The position numbers and the translations under genes are program-made. Positions 12,001 through 23,378 of a DNA stretch of 64,000 nt are shown here, in pieces; the stretch's first letter is position 1; the number at the start of each line of letters is the position of its first letter. The stretch is from Melastoma dodecandrum (Eukaryota > Streptophyta > Magnoliopsida > Myrtales > Melastomataceae). The DNA lies in assembly GCA_029817715.1 (NCBI GenBank), contig JARUPY010000154.1, positions 3,747,501 through 3,811,500 on the forward strand. Reading direction: 5' to 3'. Under the pieces are notes generated by a model. That model was not told the origin of the DNA and did not search any database. It saw only the letters and a program-made list of their open reading frames with translations.

Positions 12001-12142
12001 AGTTGGGGTCGGGGTCGGGATGGAGGAGTGAGGGGGAGTTTAGGGAATCGGGGAGGTCAGATTCGGTATCAGGGGTCATGGAAGCGTTAGCGTTAGGGTT
12101 AGGCCACGGAGGGGATGGGATGGCGGCGGAGAGGGCGGCCAT
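9067..12142 (-). CDS. ATG18: ATG18/WIPI-type PROPPIN autophagy protein
   Basis: Four coding exons (12142-11282, 10908-10701, 9466-9340, 9154-9067) join in frame to 427 residues, close to plant ATG18a. The seven-bladed WD-repeat propeller is visible: [25 protein letters not shown] in blade 1, and [14 protein letters not shown] followed by the RRGADRA motif at the exon 1/2 junction. That motif is the FRRG-like signature whose two arginines bind PI3P; here the first position is Val (VRRG). The C-terminus ends [12 protein letters not shown]...LEYHN, as in the family. It would act on phagophore membranes in autophagosome formation. The N-terminal ~65 residues are Pro/Ser/Asp-rich and probably disordered. 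Intron 2 is long (about 1.2 kb). Phases close exactly across all three junctions. Confidence 0.93.
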
Positions 12143-12149
12143 GGGTGGA

Positions 12150-13056
12150 ACGGAGACGACGGCGGGAGGAGGCGGCGATCGGGGGGAGAAGACCGATCGG
12201 GACGGGAGGAAGGAGGAAGATGACGGAGGAGGTAACCGTAAACCCTGGGGAAAGCGTGGATATTTTGAGGTATAAGAAATGACTTAATCAGCCTCAAGGG
12301 GTTGAAAGGGGAAATTATTCAATGGGGGAAGAGTGGAGGAGAGGATGGGGATTTCAGAATGGAGTGACGAAACGGGAAGGGGGGGGGGGGATTATCAGGT
12401 GACTACTGACTAGGACGTTAAGGAAAGCCCCTGTGATTTAAGGGAAATAATAAATTAATGACCGATCCGTACTAGATCTCATGTTATGTTTGGCCGTCGG
12501 TAATAAAACAAAGCCCATAATAGAAAAATGAGTTGATCTGGAACTGAAAATCAATCCTAATCCCCAATTCTGTTATAATAACAAGAATAGTAATAATAGA
12601 ACAAGAAGAAGAACAAGTTGTCACCTTGGTAAAACTATTGGAATTGCAATAACACAAAATTGGACCATGCATTTTATTTTAAGACACCGCCAAGTGACTC
12701 TGACTATCCTGTCGGAGTTTTCTATGTCTGAACGTACTTCAAAAGTGAAGGGGATTGGCCAAGTTTTGCTGAGATTTCTCACCACTTTGACTTCTTTTGC
12801 TTGATTGGGACATGTGAAGGTTTTGACAATTTCCTAAGCCAAAAAAAAAAAGTGTTCCCTTTTCCCCATCTCCAGATGATATTTTAATGTTGCCTGGCAG
12901 CGAAGGTATCCCATTGTTTATTGATTTCAACATTTGCATAAGCTTGTTTTAGCTGAAAGCAGTAACTAATCGCGAAACAGTAAGGCTGTTGATTTCGCAT
13001 ACAACAGTCGAAAACCCGAACTCCAACTACAAGCTACATTCCTCTTAATTTCCGAG
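12150..13056. other. Spacer between ATG18 and the unknown minus-strand gene
   Basis: The left part is the ATG18 leader and promoter, with a G11 run near 12380. The right part is the 3' flank of the next gene. No further gene was seen. Confidence 0.5.
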
Positions 13057-16000
13057 TCACTTATCGCACACTTCCGGAAACCGTATACCATAGACTAGCT
13101 CTGCAAACCCACTTTGCCGAGAATCCTGATGGATGTGGCCACCACCCTTGATCATCAGGAAATCGTTCTGTACAACACGAAACGATGGGGCAAAGGGGTT
13201 CATGAGAGCTATGCTGCACCTGCGGGAGGCGGATGCTTCTGGTAGCCAAGGGTTCACAACGGTCATGTTGTTTTCTTTGTCAGCAAAGGTTATCCATCTG
13301 CGACAACAACCACACATCATCCCAAAGTGACTACATGACATCGACCAAAGACGATACTTCAGACTGTTCATTGACTTTAGACAACAACCAGATATGAATG
13401 TCGGTGTCCAGGTAAGGAGTAATCACGGAGAAGAGATGCCGAATAGAACCCACCTCCCTGCCAAGGCTTGCAAACCAGGCAGAAGGATCGATATTAATGA
13501 TGGAACGCAACCTTGTCCCACACGATTCGAAGGATTTCCCAGGAAGCGACCACAGTCCTTCAAGAAACAGCGAGTTCTCCTTATTCAATACGAGGTAGTT
13601 ACGACATTCAAATTCACTTTCTTTTAGTATGTCTTGTTTGACTTAAGTATGGTTCATATAAATTGTAAATATAACAGAGTTGATTCCTCATTAGACAAGA
13701 AAAATTCAAAAATATTAAAAACTAAACAAAATGACATGTGAGCAAGGGATTTTTTCACATTGAAGTTGTCAGATTTCGGGGACAGTCGAGGCTGATACTT
13801 GAGAGTAGTAAGTGCACAAGATCATGCTCTGGTTATGGTCGGGTCCATTCCCCAATCCCACTCTCAACCTGCAACCAGCAATGTTTCACCTTCAGTTTTT
13901 CTCGGCTTCGAATTCGAAGAATTGTCTTGATGTAGTTGGAGGTTGAGGATTCTAACCAAGGGGGATAGATTCGAATCAGGTTGCCGATCTCTAGATCGAC
14001 ACTGTTACAGACTCTCAGACTGAAGATAACAGTCCTTTCTCTCGTAGAGGAGTTAGCCTCCAAGTCTTGGGAAGAAAGAGGATTCTGCAGAGACAGATAT
14101 TTATGTCATGAACATAATAATTGCTGATCATAGCACATCATTGGAGTTCTTGCACGTAACACGGGTATCGGACTCGTGATCGCCTAGCTTAGAACCTATA
14201 TGATCACTCACTCACCTCTTGGTTCCCCACTAAGGAGCATTGACAAACTGTAAGTTTCGCATCCAATTGTTTGGACAGGATCAACACGTCGCTGAATGTT
14301 TTATCATCTGAAAGACAAATTAAACGTGGATTAGGCATAGAATAGAAGCAAAAGATGCCACTTTAGCTATTTCTCAGATTTAATCTTCAAAGAGGAGATT
14401 GTACAACAGCCCCCCTCCTGCATCATCTTCAGAAATTCAATGTCTGCATCCTTTTGACTCTGGATAACCCGCTGCAACTGGCCAAATATTCCTGAGCTGT
14501 GAAGATTTTCAAATGCTTAGACTCGCATTCTCGAGTATGCTTCTCATAACTCTTACCTTAACTTCTGGTTAGACACTCACCTTGATGTCTTCTGAACAGA
14601 GTAAAAGGAATCTACATTGGCCAAGGAAGAACAGCCTAAGATTTCCTGAAAACGCTCCGTCATAGTTGACCTATCATGATGCGATCTGGGGAGGTTGTAG
14701 GTATTGTGATTGCTCTGAAAGAACAACATGAGGTAAACTCAACTTATGTCGGCCAAAAAGTAGAGAAAAGAAGTGAACAGTATGGATTTGAAATTTTACT
14801 TCTTCGCCGGATGAGCAGCTCGTGCTACCTATTGGGTCAGGCATCAATTCATCCAGAAATTTAGTATCTGTCACTTCCCTTTTAATATCCCCGCCACATG
14901 ACACCTTCTTCCTCTTCTTACCAGTCTTTGAATCAAAATAGGAATGGCATAAATGGTGAAAAATGCCAGAATTGCAAATGTACACCAATATAGAGAGGAG
15001 AGTAAACCACCATGACATTCCCTTCCGGAAGGCTTGTATTTTCTTGAAGCCTATCTAGAAAATCGGCAATAGATTGCCTCACATGCCCACCAGGAAATGT
15101 TGTAGTATTCGGCAGCATCAAAACGGACCTGTTACCATGTTGCTCATCAAAGTCTTCAAGCTCGTCAGCAGAAGGATATTCGGTGGTTTTAGCCACAAAC
15201 TTTCCAGACTTCTCAGCGGGGTCCTGCACCTTCTGCAATGCATCGCAACCATCTGTCAAGAAAGGGGACCATCACAGTTCGTCAATGTCTTGGTGATGAT
15301 CATCAGAAATTATTTAAGGCAATACAAACATTACAAAAATTTTGTAGAACACCCTCTTAACAAATTACTAAAAGGTGAAAAATGAAAAAGAAAACGGTCC
15401 CCAGATCTAACTCTAGCCCGATAGCTGGAATGAGACAGAATTTCCTATTCAAAGGACAAGAAAGATATTAAATGTAATCTATGTTCATTGGTGAGAACCT
15501 CATTGATAGGAGGATCGACAAGCACCGCATTACCTTTGAAGTCCTCAGAAATCGGTTCCTCTCGTTCTTTCTTCTGACTTCCAGAAACAGGACACTCACC
15601 TCTATTGATGCTACTGACCAGGCGAGCATATTCTTCATCCTAAAGAAAATATCAAGTCATTGTGAAGCAGCTACAGGGCTTCAGAGAGGAATGACATTTG
15701 ATCTAGGTATCATTGACAGGTAATTCGGTGTTATGCCGCACCTCGTCGTCCGATGCTATTTCTTCATCCCCACTGTTGCAAGGAAAATCATCTTTTCTAG
15801 GAGGAGAGAATCCACCATTATCCCCAAATCTCATAACATCGTCATCATGCTTCACCTGAAATCCTGCCACATCTTAAAAACCAATTACAGCCATAGTAAA
15901 CTAACCGACCACGAAATGCGTTAATTACCTGACCTGCCTGACATTGTAAATCGCTCCTGGTCACCGAAGTAGCAATGCCGCCATCTACAGATACAGGAGC

Positions 16001-16462
16001 ACCTGCTCGCTAGTACACAATGAGTACAACTTCACAAAATAGCATCATGCGACAGAAAGAGAAGTTTCGAGAGGAAAACTAATAATCCACCCACCTCTTA
16101 GTCTCTCCAACTGAAACAACACTTGTATCCCATCCTAAGGAATCAGAAAGCGCCCGCAGTCAATGACCAGAACATTCCGAGCAGTCCACATCAGATTCCC
16201 ATCCCCAGCACAAAAACAGCAACACCCACCTGACGCTTCTGCGAATTTCCGCCTCCCAGCGAGACGCAGTAACTGGACGACCCTTCATCAAAATCCTCGT
16301 CCTCTGCCGAGCCGCCGCTCCCCAAATTAGTCCCAAAAAGACGAATTCCGCCCACAGGACGAAGAAAAACCCGTACTTGGAGGAGAAAGCGGGAATAATG
16401 TTACCAGAAATGCTGACATCTGTATCTGGGTCGTCTCCCGGATCGCTCCTGCAGCGCCGCAT
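13057..16462 (-). CDS. Multi-exon acidic protein of unknown function, probably nuclear
   Basis: The start at 16462 and at least eight short exons follow plant splice signals. The first joins give an acidic N-terminus (MRRCRSDPGDDPDTDVSIS then EDEDFDEGSSSY), and more acidic blocks follow (KHDDDVMRFGD, SGDEEIASDDE). A central exon (about 15255-15030) carries SADELEDFDEQHGN and HVRQSIADFLDRLQEN, and a basic patch TGKKRKKV follows. The C-terminal half has TVIFSLRVCNSVDLEIGNL, FLEGLWSLPGKSFESCG and a last exon 13297-13057 ending FPEVCDK. The acidic and basic patches suggest a nuclear protein; that is inference. Several joins (near 15260, 14680 and 13300) did not close in frame by hand, so small exons are probably missing here or the gene carries frameshifts. 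I do not recognise a named family. Confidence 0.55.
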
Positions 16463-16815
16463 TGCTCCGGCACGGTGATTCCTTACCCTCCGACCACTCC
16501 ACTCCTGCTGCTGTCCTCCTCCCTTCTAACAACGTCAGCTCGGACGCAGAAATCAAAGGGGTCCGAGTTTTGGGGAATTTACTAATTGAGTCCTTGTTGT
16601 TTCGTGGTTTATCATAGTCAGTCAATTGTAATAGTAATTAAGGAACCATTAAATGATTAATCCTTTCAAGCATTATAAAATTACTCAAATACCGTTAAGT
16701 GATTTAGTATTTATGAATCTTTTAGGGTTTAAAAATTACAGTATATGGGCTAGGCTTTAGGTTTATTAGGTGATTAATTAATTCATAGACTTAAAGAAAA
16801 TCCCTTTAGAAGTGA

Positions 16816-17880
16816 AATAAAATAGAAGAATTTTAACCATAAAGGGTGTAAATGTCAATCTTAATATTGTTTTAATTACAATAAAATAAAATAACAAAAA
16901 TTATGATCTTTAATTTAAAATTAGGACGATTTTGGCCATGGAATGAATGCTCTTTGTTTCTTCTAATCTTTGTTCCTCATCCGCAAGTTGATCGCCATCC
17001 ACCACGCAAACCAGCAAGTTGATCAATAATTAATAATACTCTCCGGAAGACCGAGGTAATAAATGTTTAAGTACAACTAAAAATCTGCGACGACAAGTCA
17101 AATAGTAGTGCGTAAGGGGAGCAAGATATTCATTACATTAGGAATAAAAGCAGACAATTAATATGTCTCAGTCTAACTATTCGTTATTATATTATTATAG
17201 TAGTATTTCAAGAGTAGGAAAATTAAAAATTAAAAAAAGGAGTATAATTCCAACATGACTCGAATCAGTTTCCTTTTTCTGTCTTCTTCGGGACTTTCAT
17301 GCACAAATGATGTTCGGAGAAGAGTAAGTGCTCGTTGCTGCTGTCAATGTAAAATCCAATGATGTCCCAATAAAACAAGATGAAAGGATGTAATAAAAAA
17401 TTTCTCACTGTGTTTTCCGAGTCCAAGTCAACTTCTTGTTGACTGCGAGCATCTCTTCAGTAATGTTGAGAGGTTGTAATCTTCCCTGTTGAGATTCAAT
17501 ACGCCAGATTGATCGTTATCTATGTCGTCGACGAGAAGCCCAAGCACGGGGAATGCTGATAACGTGGCCCTCGAGCTGACCATCACAAGTTTCTTCTGCG
17601 AAGAGTGCAAAACCAACCATGAGTTCGTCCCTGGCGCAAAAAGAAACTTGTGAAATGTGTTTGGCCCGTGTTTGCCTTTGCGCGCGAAAGAGCTACATCG
17701 GGGGTGTTTCTTCGTCAAGGTAAAAGAAAATATACGGAAGAAGGATAATAATTTCCACTTGAGATATTTCTCGTATTATTCTTCTTCTTTAATTTCCAAT
17801 TAAAAAAACCGAGTTCAAAACTTCCCTACTCAAAATCCAATAAGACCTAAAAAGATCAAATTCCTCAAAAAATTGTTTCA
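16816..17880. repeat. Segmental duplication, copy A (3' flank of eIF4A)
   Basis: This stretch recurs as copy B at about 20304-22640, with a partial third copy at about 23035-23540. From about 17235 to 17700 copies A and B are almost identical. Copy A lacks about 60 bases present in B near 21015-21090 and has no retroelement gag insert where B has one (after 21137). It also holds the empty-site version of the TRIM insertion described at 23098. Confidence 0.8.
17428..17595 (-). other. Candidate orphan terminal exon, copy A
   Basis: A minus-strand frame of 55 codons plus stop begins directly after a good acceptor (cttcgcag). The frame reads KKLVMVSSRATLSAF and runs through GLLVDDIDNDQSGVLNL to LLKRCSQSTRS. 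The same exon with the same stop occurs in copy B with three amino-acid changes. It looks like the last exon of a host gene carried along in the duplicated segment. The family is not recognised and no upstream exon was found. Confidence 0.35.
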
Positions 17881-17907
17881 TTAATCTAAAACTCAACAAA
17901 GCTTGCT

Positions 17908-19432
17908 TCAAGAAAAGAGGTCGGCAACATTGTTAGGCAGCTCCTCGATAATCACATTGTAGAACCTCTGAATGTCTGACAGCATCCTCTCGTCATCCCC
18001 CGTCACAAAGTTTATAGCCACCCCCTTCCTCCCGAACCTCCCGCTATGCCCTATTCGATGCAGGTAGTTCTCCAGCTGGGTCGGCAGGTCGTAGTTGATC
18101 ACCAGGGAGACCTGCTGCACATCTATGCCACGGGCGAGCAGGTCGGTGGTTATGAGTACCCGCGACGATCCCGACCTGAACTCCCTCATTATGATGTCCC
18201 GGGTGTTCTGGTCCATGTCCCCATGGGTAGCGGAGACTGTGTGGTCCCGGCTTTGCATATTGTCTGTCAGCCACTCGACCTTTCGGCGGGTGTTCGCGAA
18301 GATCACGCTCTGGGTAATGGCTAGTGTCTCATAGAGGTCACACAGCGTCTCGAGCTTCCAGTCTTCCCTCTCGACGTTTACATAGAACTGCTTGATGCCC
18401 TCCAGGGTGAGCTCGTCCCTCCTGACCAGGATCCTCACCGGCTTTTGCATGAACTTCTTGGTGATCTCGAGGGCCTCCGGCGGCATAGTGGCCGAGAAAA
18501 CCCCGACTTGAATTTTTGCAGGCAGGAGCTGGAAGATATCGTATATCTGTCCGAATGCGAAAAACAACTTAAGCATCTGTCCAGTCAAATTCAATGAGAA
18601 AAACAAGGAAGCGACATTCGCCGCAAGAAGAAAACAATCCAACCTGATCCTTGAAACCTCTGGAAAGCATCTCGTCGGCCTCATCCAGGACGAACATCTT
18701 GATATAGACTGGTTGAAGAGACTGCCTCCGCAGCAGGTCAAAAACACGTCCAGGAGTGCCCACGACGACGTGAACCCCACTCTGAAGGACGCGCAGATCC
18801 TCGCGGACACTGGTGCCACCAACACAGGCATGGACTTTCACGCCAAGAAAATCTCCGAGCGCCCGCATGACCCTTCCAATCTGTTGAGCCAGTTCTCTGG
18901 TTGGTGCCAAAACCAGAGCCTGGCATTGTACCACACCATAGTCCAGCTGATGCAAAATCCCAGAACAGAATGTCGCAGTTTTACCTGTCCCGGACTGTGC
19001 CTGCTGGATCACATCGAGACCTTTACAGAAGGGAACTATTCCCCTTTTCTGGATGGCAGAGGGCTCCTCAAAACCTTACCAGAAATCAATTAAAAGGCCT
19101 CCGTCACATCGAATATCCGGAAAAAGAAAATCACGACAGATCTGCTTCATGCATGATGGACAAGTTGTTCTCGATAAAATAGTACTTTTAATTAACAGAC
19201 ATACCATAAGCATAGATGCCTCGGAGAAGGTTCTCTTGCAATCCCATGGAGTCGAAGGACTCATAAACCTCATCATATGAAGTTAAGAATTCCTGCGCTT
19301 CAGCGTTCCTGCGACCGTAAGAAACTTTTACTATTTTCTCCAAAAAAAAAAAAATCAATCCGAGCAAGACCACAGTTTCTAAAAGACGTACAATTCAATC
19401 ATCCTCTCCTCCTCGTTCATACGAGCTGCCAT
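17908..19432 (-). CDS. EIF4A: Eukaryotic initiation factor 4A (DEAD-box RNA helicase)
   Basis: Four coding exons (19432-19392, 19308-19205, 19074-18644, 18546-17908) join exactly to 404 residues, slightly shorter than the usual ~413 at the N-terminus. A 5'-UTR intron probably precedes the ATG (acceptor at 19435). Motifs in order: [12 protein letters not shown] (Q motif), AQSGTGKT (I), PTRELAQQI (Ia), GTPGRV (Ib), DEAD (II), SAT (III), VIFANTRRK (IV), [10 protein letters not shown] (V) and [13 protein letters not shown] (VI). Sequence match to cytosolic eIF4A is very high (e.g. [16 protein letters not shown]), so this is eIF4A rather than eIF4A-III. It unwinds mRNA leaders within eIF4F. Oddity: motif VI normally reads HRIGR; here codon CAT (18046-18048) gives His at residue 359. 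Confidence 0.93.
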
Positions 19433-19476
19433 GCCTGCAATGGGGCAAAACAACAAATGAACGCACAAAAAAATTC

Positions 19477-19920
19477 AGGTAGGCATCAAAGCAAACCTTT
19501 GATAATCTATAAAGGCAGAGAGTTTTACCTTCGAAATTGAATAAAAGAGAAAATTGAATTCCGAGTATGTAAATCAATTCAGTACGTGTGATATATTATA
19601 TTATATTTAGGCCAAATATTTATAAAGATCTGCTGATATATTTTTTTTATGTTTATATTCTTGTTTCTTGCCTCGTAATCAGGTAGGCATCAAATCAAAC
19701 CTTTGAGGATCTATAGAGGCAATGCTTTACCTTCGAAATTGAATAAAAGCTAAAATTGGATTCCGAGTATGTAAATCAATTCAGTACGTGTGATATATAC
19801 ATACATACATATAGTATAACAATTTCATTATATTATATTATATTTAGGCCAAATATTTATAAAGTTTTGCTGATATATATTTTTTTATGTTTATATTCTT
19901 GTTCGTTGCCTCGTAATCAT
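19477..19920. repeat. Tandem duplication of about 204 bp upstream of eIF4A
   Basis: Units start at 19477 and 19681 with AGGTAGGCATCAAA and share ACCTTCGAAATTGAATAAAA, TCAGTACGTGTGATATAT and a common end near CCTCGTAATC. The second unit carries a small AT-rich insertion. The segment lies in the leader or promoter of the minus-strand eIF4A gene, so the promoter or 5'-UTR exon may be doubled. Confidence 0.8.
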
Positions 19921-20798
19921 TTCCTATTAATTCTATATTTTTCTAAACATCTATCAAATCTTCCAATTGAATTTTATAATTCGATATATGGAAAACAAAT
20001 CTTCGATAAAAGCGGAAAAAATATAATAGATATTCTAACGTTATTAAAAAAAGATTCTAAAAATATTTTTAATTGATATGCCTAGAAATTAATTTATAAA
20101 ATATAATAAAAGAACTAAGATTTTGGTTGGATTTTCACAACGGCAAATTCATTTAATGATGAATAATATATGTCATTCTTAATTTCTTTTTTTTTGTGAA
20201 ATTAACTTTTCTTATAAGAAAATTAACAAAATTTATTTTTAAGTCTTTTCAATGCGGGAGTAGAAACCAAATCTTCAAAAAAAAAATTAAAACATCTTAT
20301 AAAATAGATGTGACAAAATAGAAGAAGTTTAGGGTGTAAAATATCAATTTTAATGTTGTTTTAATTAAAATAAAATAAGAAAAATTATAATCGTTAGTAG
20401 TACTCCCCGAAGACCGAGGAAATAAATGTTTAAGTACAACTAAAAATCTGAGACTGATGATAAGTCAAATAATAGTGCGTAAGGGGAGCAAAAATATTTA
20501 TTACATTATGAATAAAAGCAGACAATTATTATATTATTTGACATGGCTCATTCGTTATGATATTATTATTGTAGTATTTCAAAAGAAGGAAAATTAAAAA
20601 TTAAAAAAAGGAGTATAATTCCAACATGACTCGAATCAGTTTCCTTTTTCTGTCTTCTTCGGGACTTTCATGCACAAATGATGTTCGGAGAAGAGTAAGT
20701 GCTCGTTGCTGCTGTCAATGTAAAATCCGATGATGTCCCAATAAAACAAGATGAAAGGATGTAATAAAAAGTTTCTCACTGTGTTTTCCGAGTCCAAG

Positions 20799-20966
20799 TC
20801 AACTTCTTGTTGACTGCGAGCATCTCTTCAGTAATGTTGACAGGTTGTAATCTTCCCTGGTGAGATTCAATACGCCAGATTGATCGTTATCTATGTCGTC
20901 GACGAGAAGCCCAAGCACGGAGAATGCTGATAACGTGGCCCTCGAGCCGACCATCACAAGTTTCTT
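20799..20966 (-). other. Candidate orphan terminal exon, copy B
   Basis: This is the counterpart of 17428-17595: same length, acceptor (ctttgcag) and stop, with three residue changes (Ser to Gly, Pro to Ser, Asn to Thr). The family is unknown. Confidence 0.35.
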
Positions 20967-21145
20967 CTGCAAAGAGGGCAAAACCAACCATGAGTTCGTC
21001 CCCGACGCAAAAAGATATTTGAGCTCAAAGAATCAGCTACTCGTTGCATGTGTTACCAGAAAGACTCGTGAATCGTGTGCCGCGTTCTGAAACTTGTGAA
21101 ATGTGTCTGGCCCGTGTTTGCCTTTGCACGCGAAAGAGCTACAAC

Positions 21146-22077
21146 AGTGGTATCAGAGCGCGGAAGGTCATGTCTGCATCCGCTGGCAACATGTTCTTCA
21201 CTTTTTCTTCTAACCAAATCCCCATCTTCGATGGTGAGCACTTCGACTATTAGAGTTCTCAAATTGAGACCATTTTCCTTTTGCAAGATCTATGGAAACT
21301 TGTAGAGGAAGGCTACGAAGAAGTTCCAAAAGGAATCTATATCCCAGAAGGTGACAACATTTCCGCAGAATGTATCATCAATCCCACAGAAGATTAGCAG
21401 AAGGCATACAAGGAGGACGTCATGAAGAATGCCATGGCTCTGCGGCTGCAACAATACGTGAGCAAAACCATATACCCAAGGATATTCGGCCTGAAGAAGG
21501 TGAATGAAGCGTGGGAGGTCCTAAAAGTTTAAAGGGTAACAGAATGTGATCTCTATAATGCTGCAGAATCTTTGGAGAGACTTCGACAATCTAGCTATGA
21601 AAGACGCAGAAAACGTCAAAGATTACTTTTCAATGATCGTAGAGATCCTCAATCAATTATAGAGTTACGGAGAAGTCGTCCGGATCGAAAAGTTGTGGAG
21701 AAAATCCTCAGAAGCTTGCCACAGAAGTTTGAGCATGTGGTAAGCGTGATTGAAGAGATGAAGGATCTCGCAGAAGTTTTCATCTATGAATTGACGGGTT
21801 CTCTAGAAGCCCATAAGAAATGGGTTAGCAAGTACACAACACCGGTGGAGCAAGCATTTCAAGCAAAGTTGAATATTTCTGAGCAGAAGCAAGAACGTTC
21901 TGGAAACAACAGAAGGTCCTACGACAGAGGATATGGAGGCAGGTCTCGTGGCAGGGGTAGAGACTATATAGAAGGACGACTAGAAGGTCAGCCCGAAAGC
22001 AGTCATCGAGAAGCGGAAGCAGGATGCCACATCTGCAGAAAGAATAATCATGAAACAAAAGATTGTCACTGATACAA
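21146..22077 (+). mobile_element. Decayed Ty1/Copia gag region with primer-binding site
   Basis: TGGTATCAGAGCG at 21146 matches the primer-binding site for initiator Met tRNA. A gag frame then starts at 21173 (MSASAGNMFF) and reads on through stops at about 21252, 21397 and 21530 and a frame change near 21590. Recognisable blocks are the UBN2-type KILRSLPQKFEHVV and a CCHC zinc knuckle (CHICRKNNHETKDC) just before 22070. No protease, integrase or reverse transcriptase follows, so only the 5' part of an element survives. It interrupts duplication copy B. Confidence 0.8.
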
Positions 22078-22080
22078 TAA

Positions 22081-22324
22081 TGGTATCAGAGCCAGAGGTT
22101 GAGGGTTCACGCGCCACCAGACACAAAAATGAAAAAATGAAAAAATAGAAAAGAGGCCACAGAAGCCAGCCAATCACCTGAACAAGGGAATCGCACAAAA
22201 TAGCCAAAGATGCCAGCCCGGTTCAGCGTGTGGGGGAGTGTTGAAAATAAAAATATATAGCATGACACGCTTTCACCTAACAGTTTGAGCTTTTAGGACA
22301 GTTGGCGTTGTCTCCTGTATAACA
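22081..22324 (+). mobile_element. Partial TRIM: internal region plus 3' LTR
   Basis: TGGTATCAGAGCC (22081) is a primer-binding site. About 140 bases later a purine tract (GTGTGGGGGAG) directly precedes an 86-bp LTR (22239-22324), which starts TGTTGAAAATAAAAATATAT and ends TATAACA. A second primer-binding-like site (TGATATCAGAGCC, 22326) follows the LTR, as if two elements shared it. The 5' LTR is missing. The LTR is the same family as the element at 55376-55696. Confidence 0.75.
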
Positions 22325-23097
22325 GTGATATCAGAGCCAGAGATCGTGGGCTTCTGTGGCCTCTTTTCTGATTTTTAATTTTTTTTTTCATTTTTACACA
22401 TGGCGGGGCATGAACCCTCGACATCTGACTCATTTCTTCGTAAAATAAAATATAGATGAAAGATAATAATTATTTTCACATAATTTGATCTTTGAACAAA
22501 TTGATGCTCTTGAGATGATTTCTCGTTTTATTCTTCTTCTTTAATTTCCAATTACAAGAAACCGAAGAACTTCTAAAGTTCAAAAATTCCTTCCTAAAAT
22601 CCAAAAAGAAAATTGTTTCATTAATCTAAAAAAAATTCCTAAATAATCGGGACCAGGTTTCACGTGTGCAACCCTTTTACCCAGCGATCAATTACCCTCC
22701 AGGACATCCTGGACATCCTGGATAAACATTCGCAGATACAGGCATTGCGCAGGGACCTCGAGGCGGGCATAGTCTGTGATGCTCCAAATGGTACTTATCA
22801 GGTCTTCGTCTTAGGACATTGATAAGGACAGACCCCTCGCATGTGGGAAGAGCGTTTTGTGTGGTTCGCATTCAAGTCAGGTTTAGCAACATGGACCGTA
22901 ACTTCTTATCAGGAATCTTACATATTTTTTCAATTTTTTTTAAAAACAATACATTTTACGTACTAACCAAATAACCTCAAGCACTATATGTAGATCCTAA
23001 ATTCGGAAAAAAAGGCGATATTGTATAAAATATAAGTGAAATAAAATAGAAGAATTTAACCATAAAGGGTTTAAAATATCAATTATAATGTTGTTTT

Positions 23098-23378
23098 TGT
23101 TGGGAAATAGTCCCACATTAAAGGCCTGGGCCAATGTATATATAGGGTTGAGACACTTCACCTAATTGCTAGCTTTTAGGTGAAAGGGTACTCGACACGA
23201 TTTCTATCATGGTATTAGAGCCAGATTCGTCCCGTCGGACAAAGAATCCGAACGAGGGCGCCCGACCCCCGGACAAAGATCCGATGTGGGATTACGGGAA
23301 GGTTGTATATATAGGGTTGGGACCCTTCACCTAATTGCTAGCTTTTAGGTGAAGGGGTACTCGATACGATTTCTAACA
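23098..23378 (+). mobile_element. TRIM-like miniature LTR element with 5-bp target duplication
   Basis: The left LTR starts TGTTGGGAAATAGTCCCACA and runs to about 23209. It is followed by a degenerate tRNA-Met primer site (TGGTATTAGAGCC), a ~70-base interior and a 5'-truncated right LTR copy ending TTCTAACA. The direct repeat GTTTT flanks the element (23093-23097, 23379-23383). Paralogous segments at 16869 and 20358 show the same flanks with a single GTTTT and no insert, which confirms the insertion directly. No coding capacity. Confidence 0.92.

Larger units (their letters stand above)
20304..22640. repeat. Segmental duplication, copy B, interrupted by retroelements
   Basis: The left part (20304-21137) matches copy A (16816-17716), but the ~140 bases after the TTTTAATTA site are missing. 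The right part (about 22430-22640) matches the A sequence at about 17705-17890, including the stretch just outside the eIF4A stop codon. Between them lie a Copia gag remnant and a partial TRIM. Confidence 0.75.

Noticed and set aside
11913..12275. 120-codon plus frame over the ATG18 start
   Set aside because: Antisense shadow of the Pro/Ser-rich ATG18 N-terminus; Gly/Arg/Glu-rich composition.
13057..16462. Assignment of the unknown acidic protein to a named DNA-repair family
   Set aside because: Some blocks look like a folded beta domain, but no diagnostic motif was visible, so no function is claimed.
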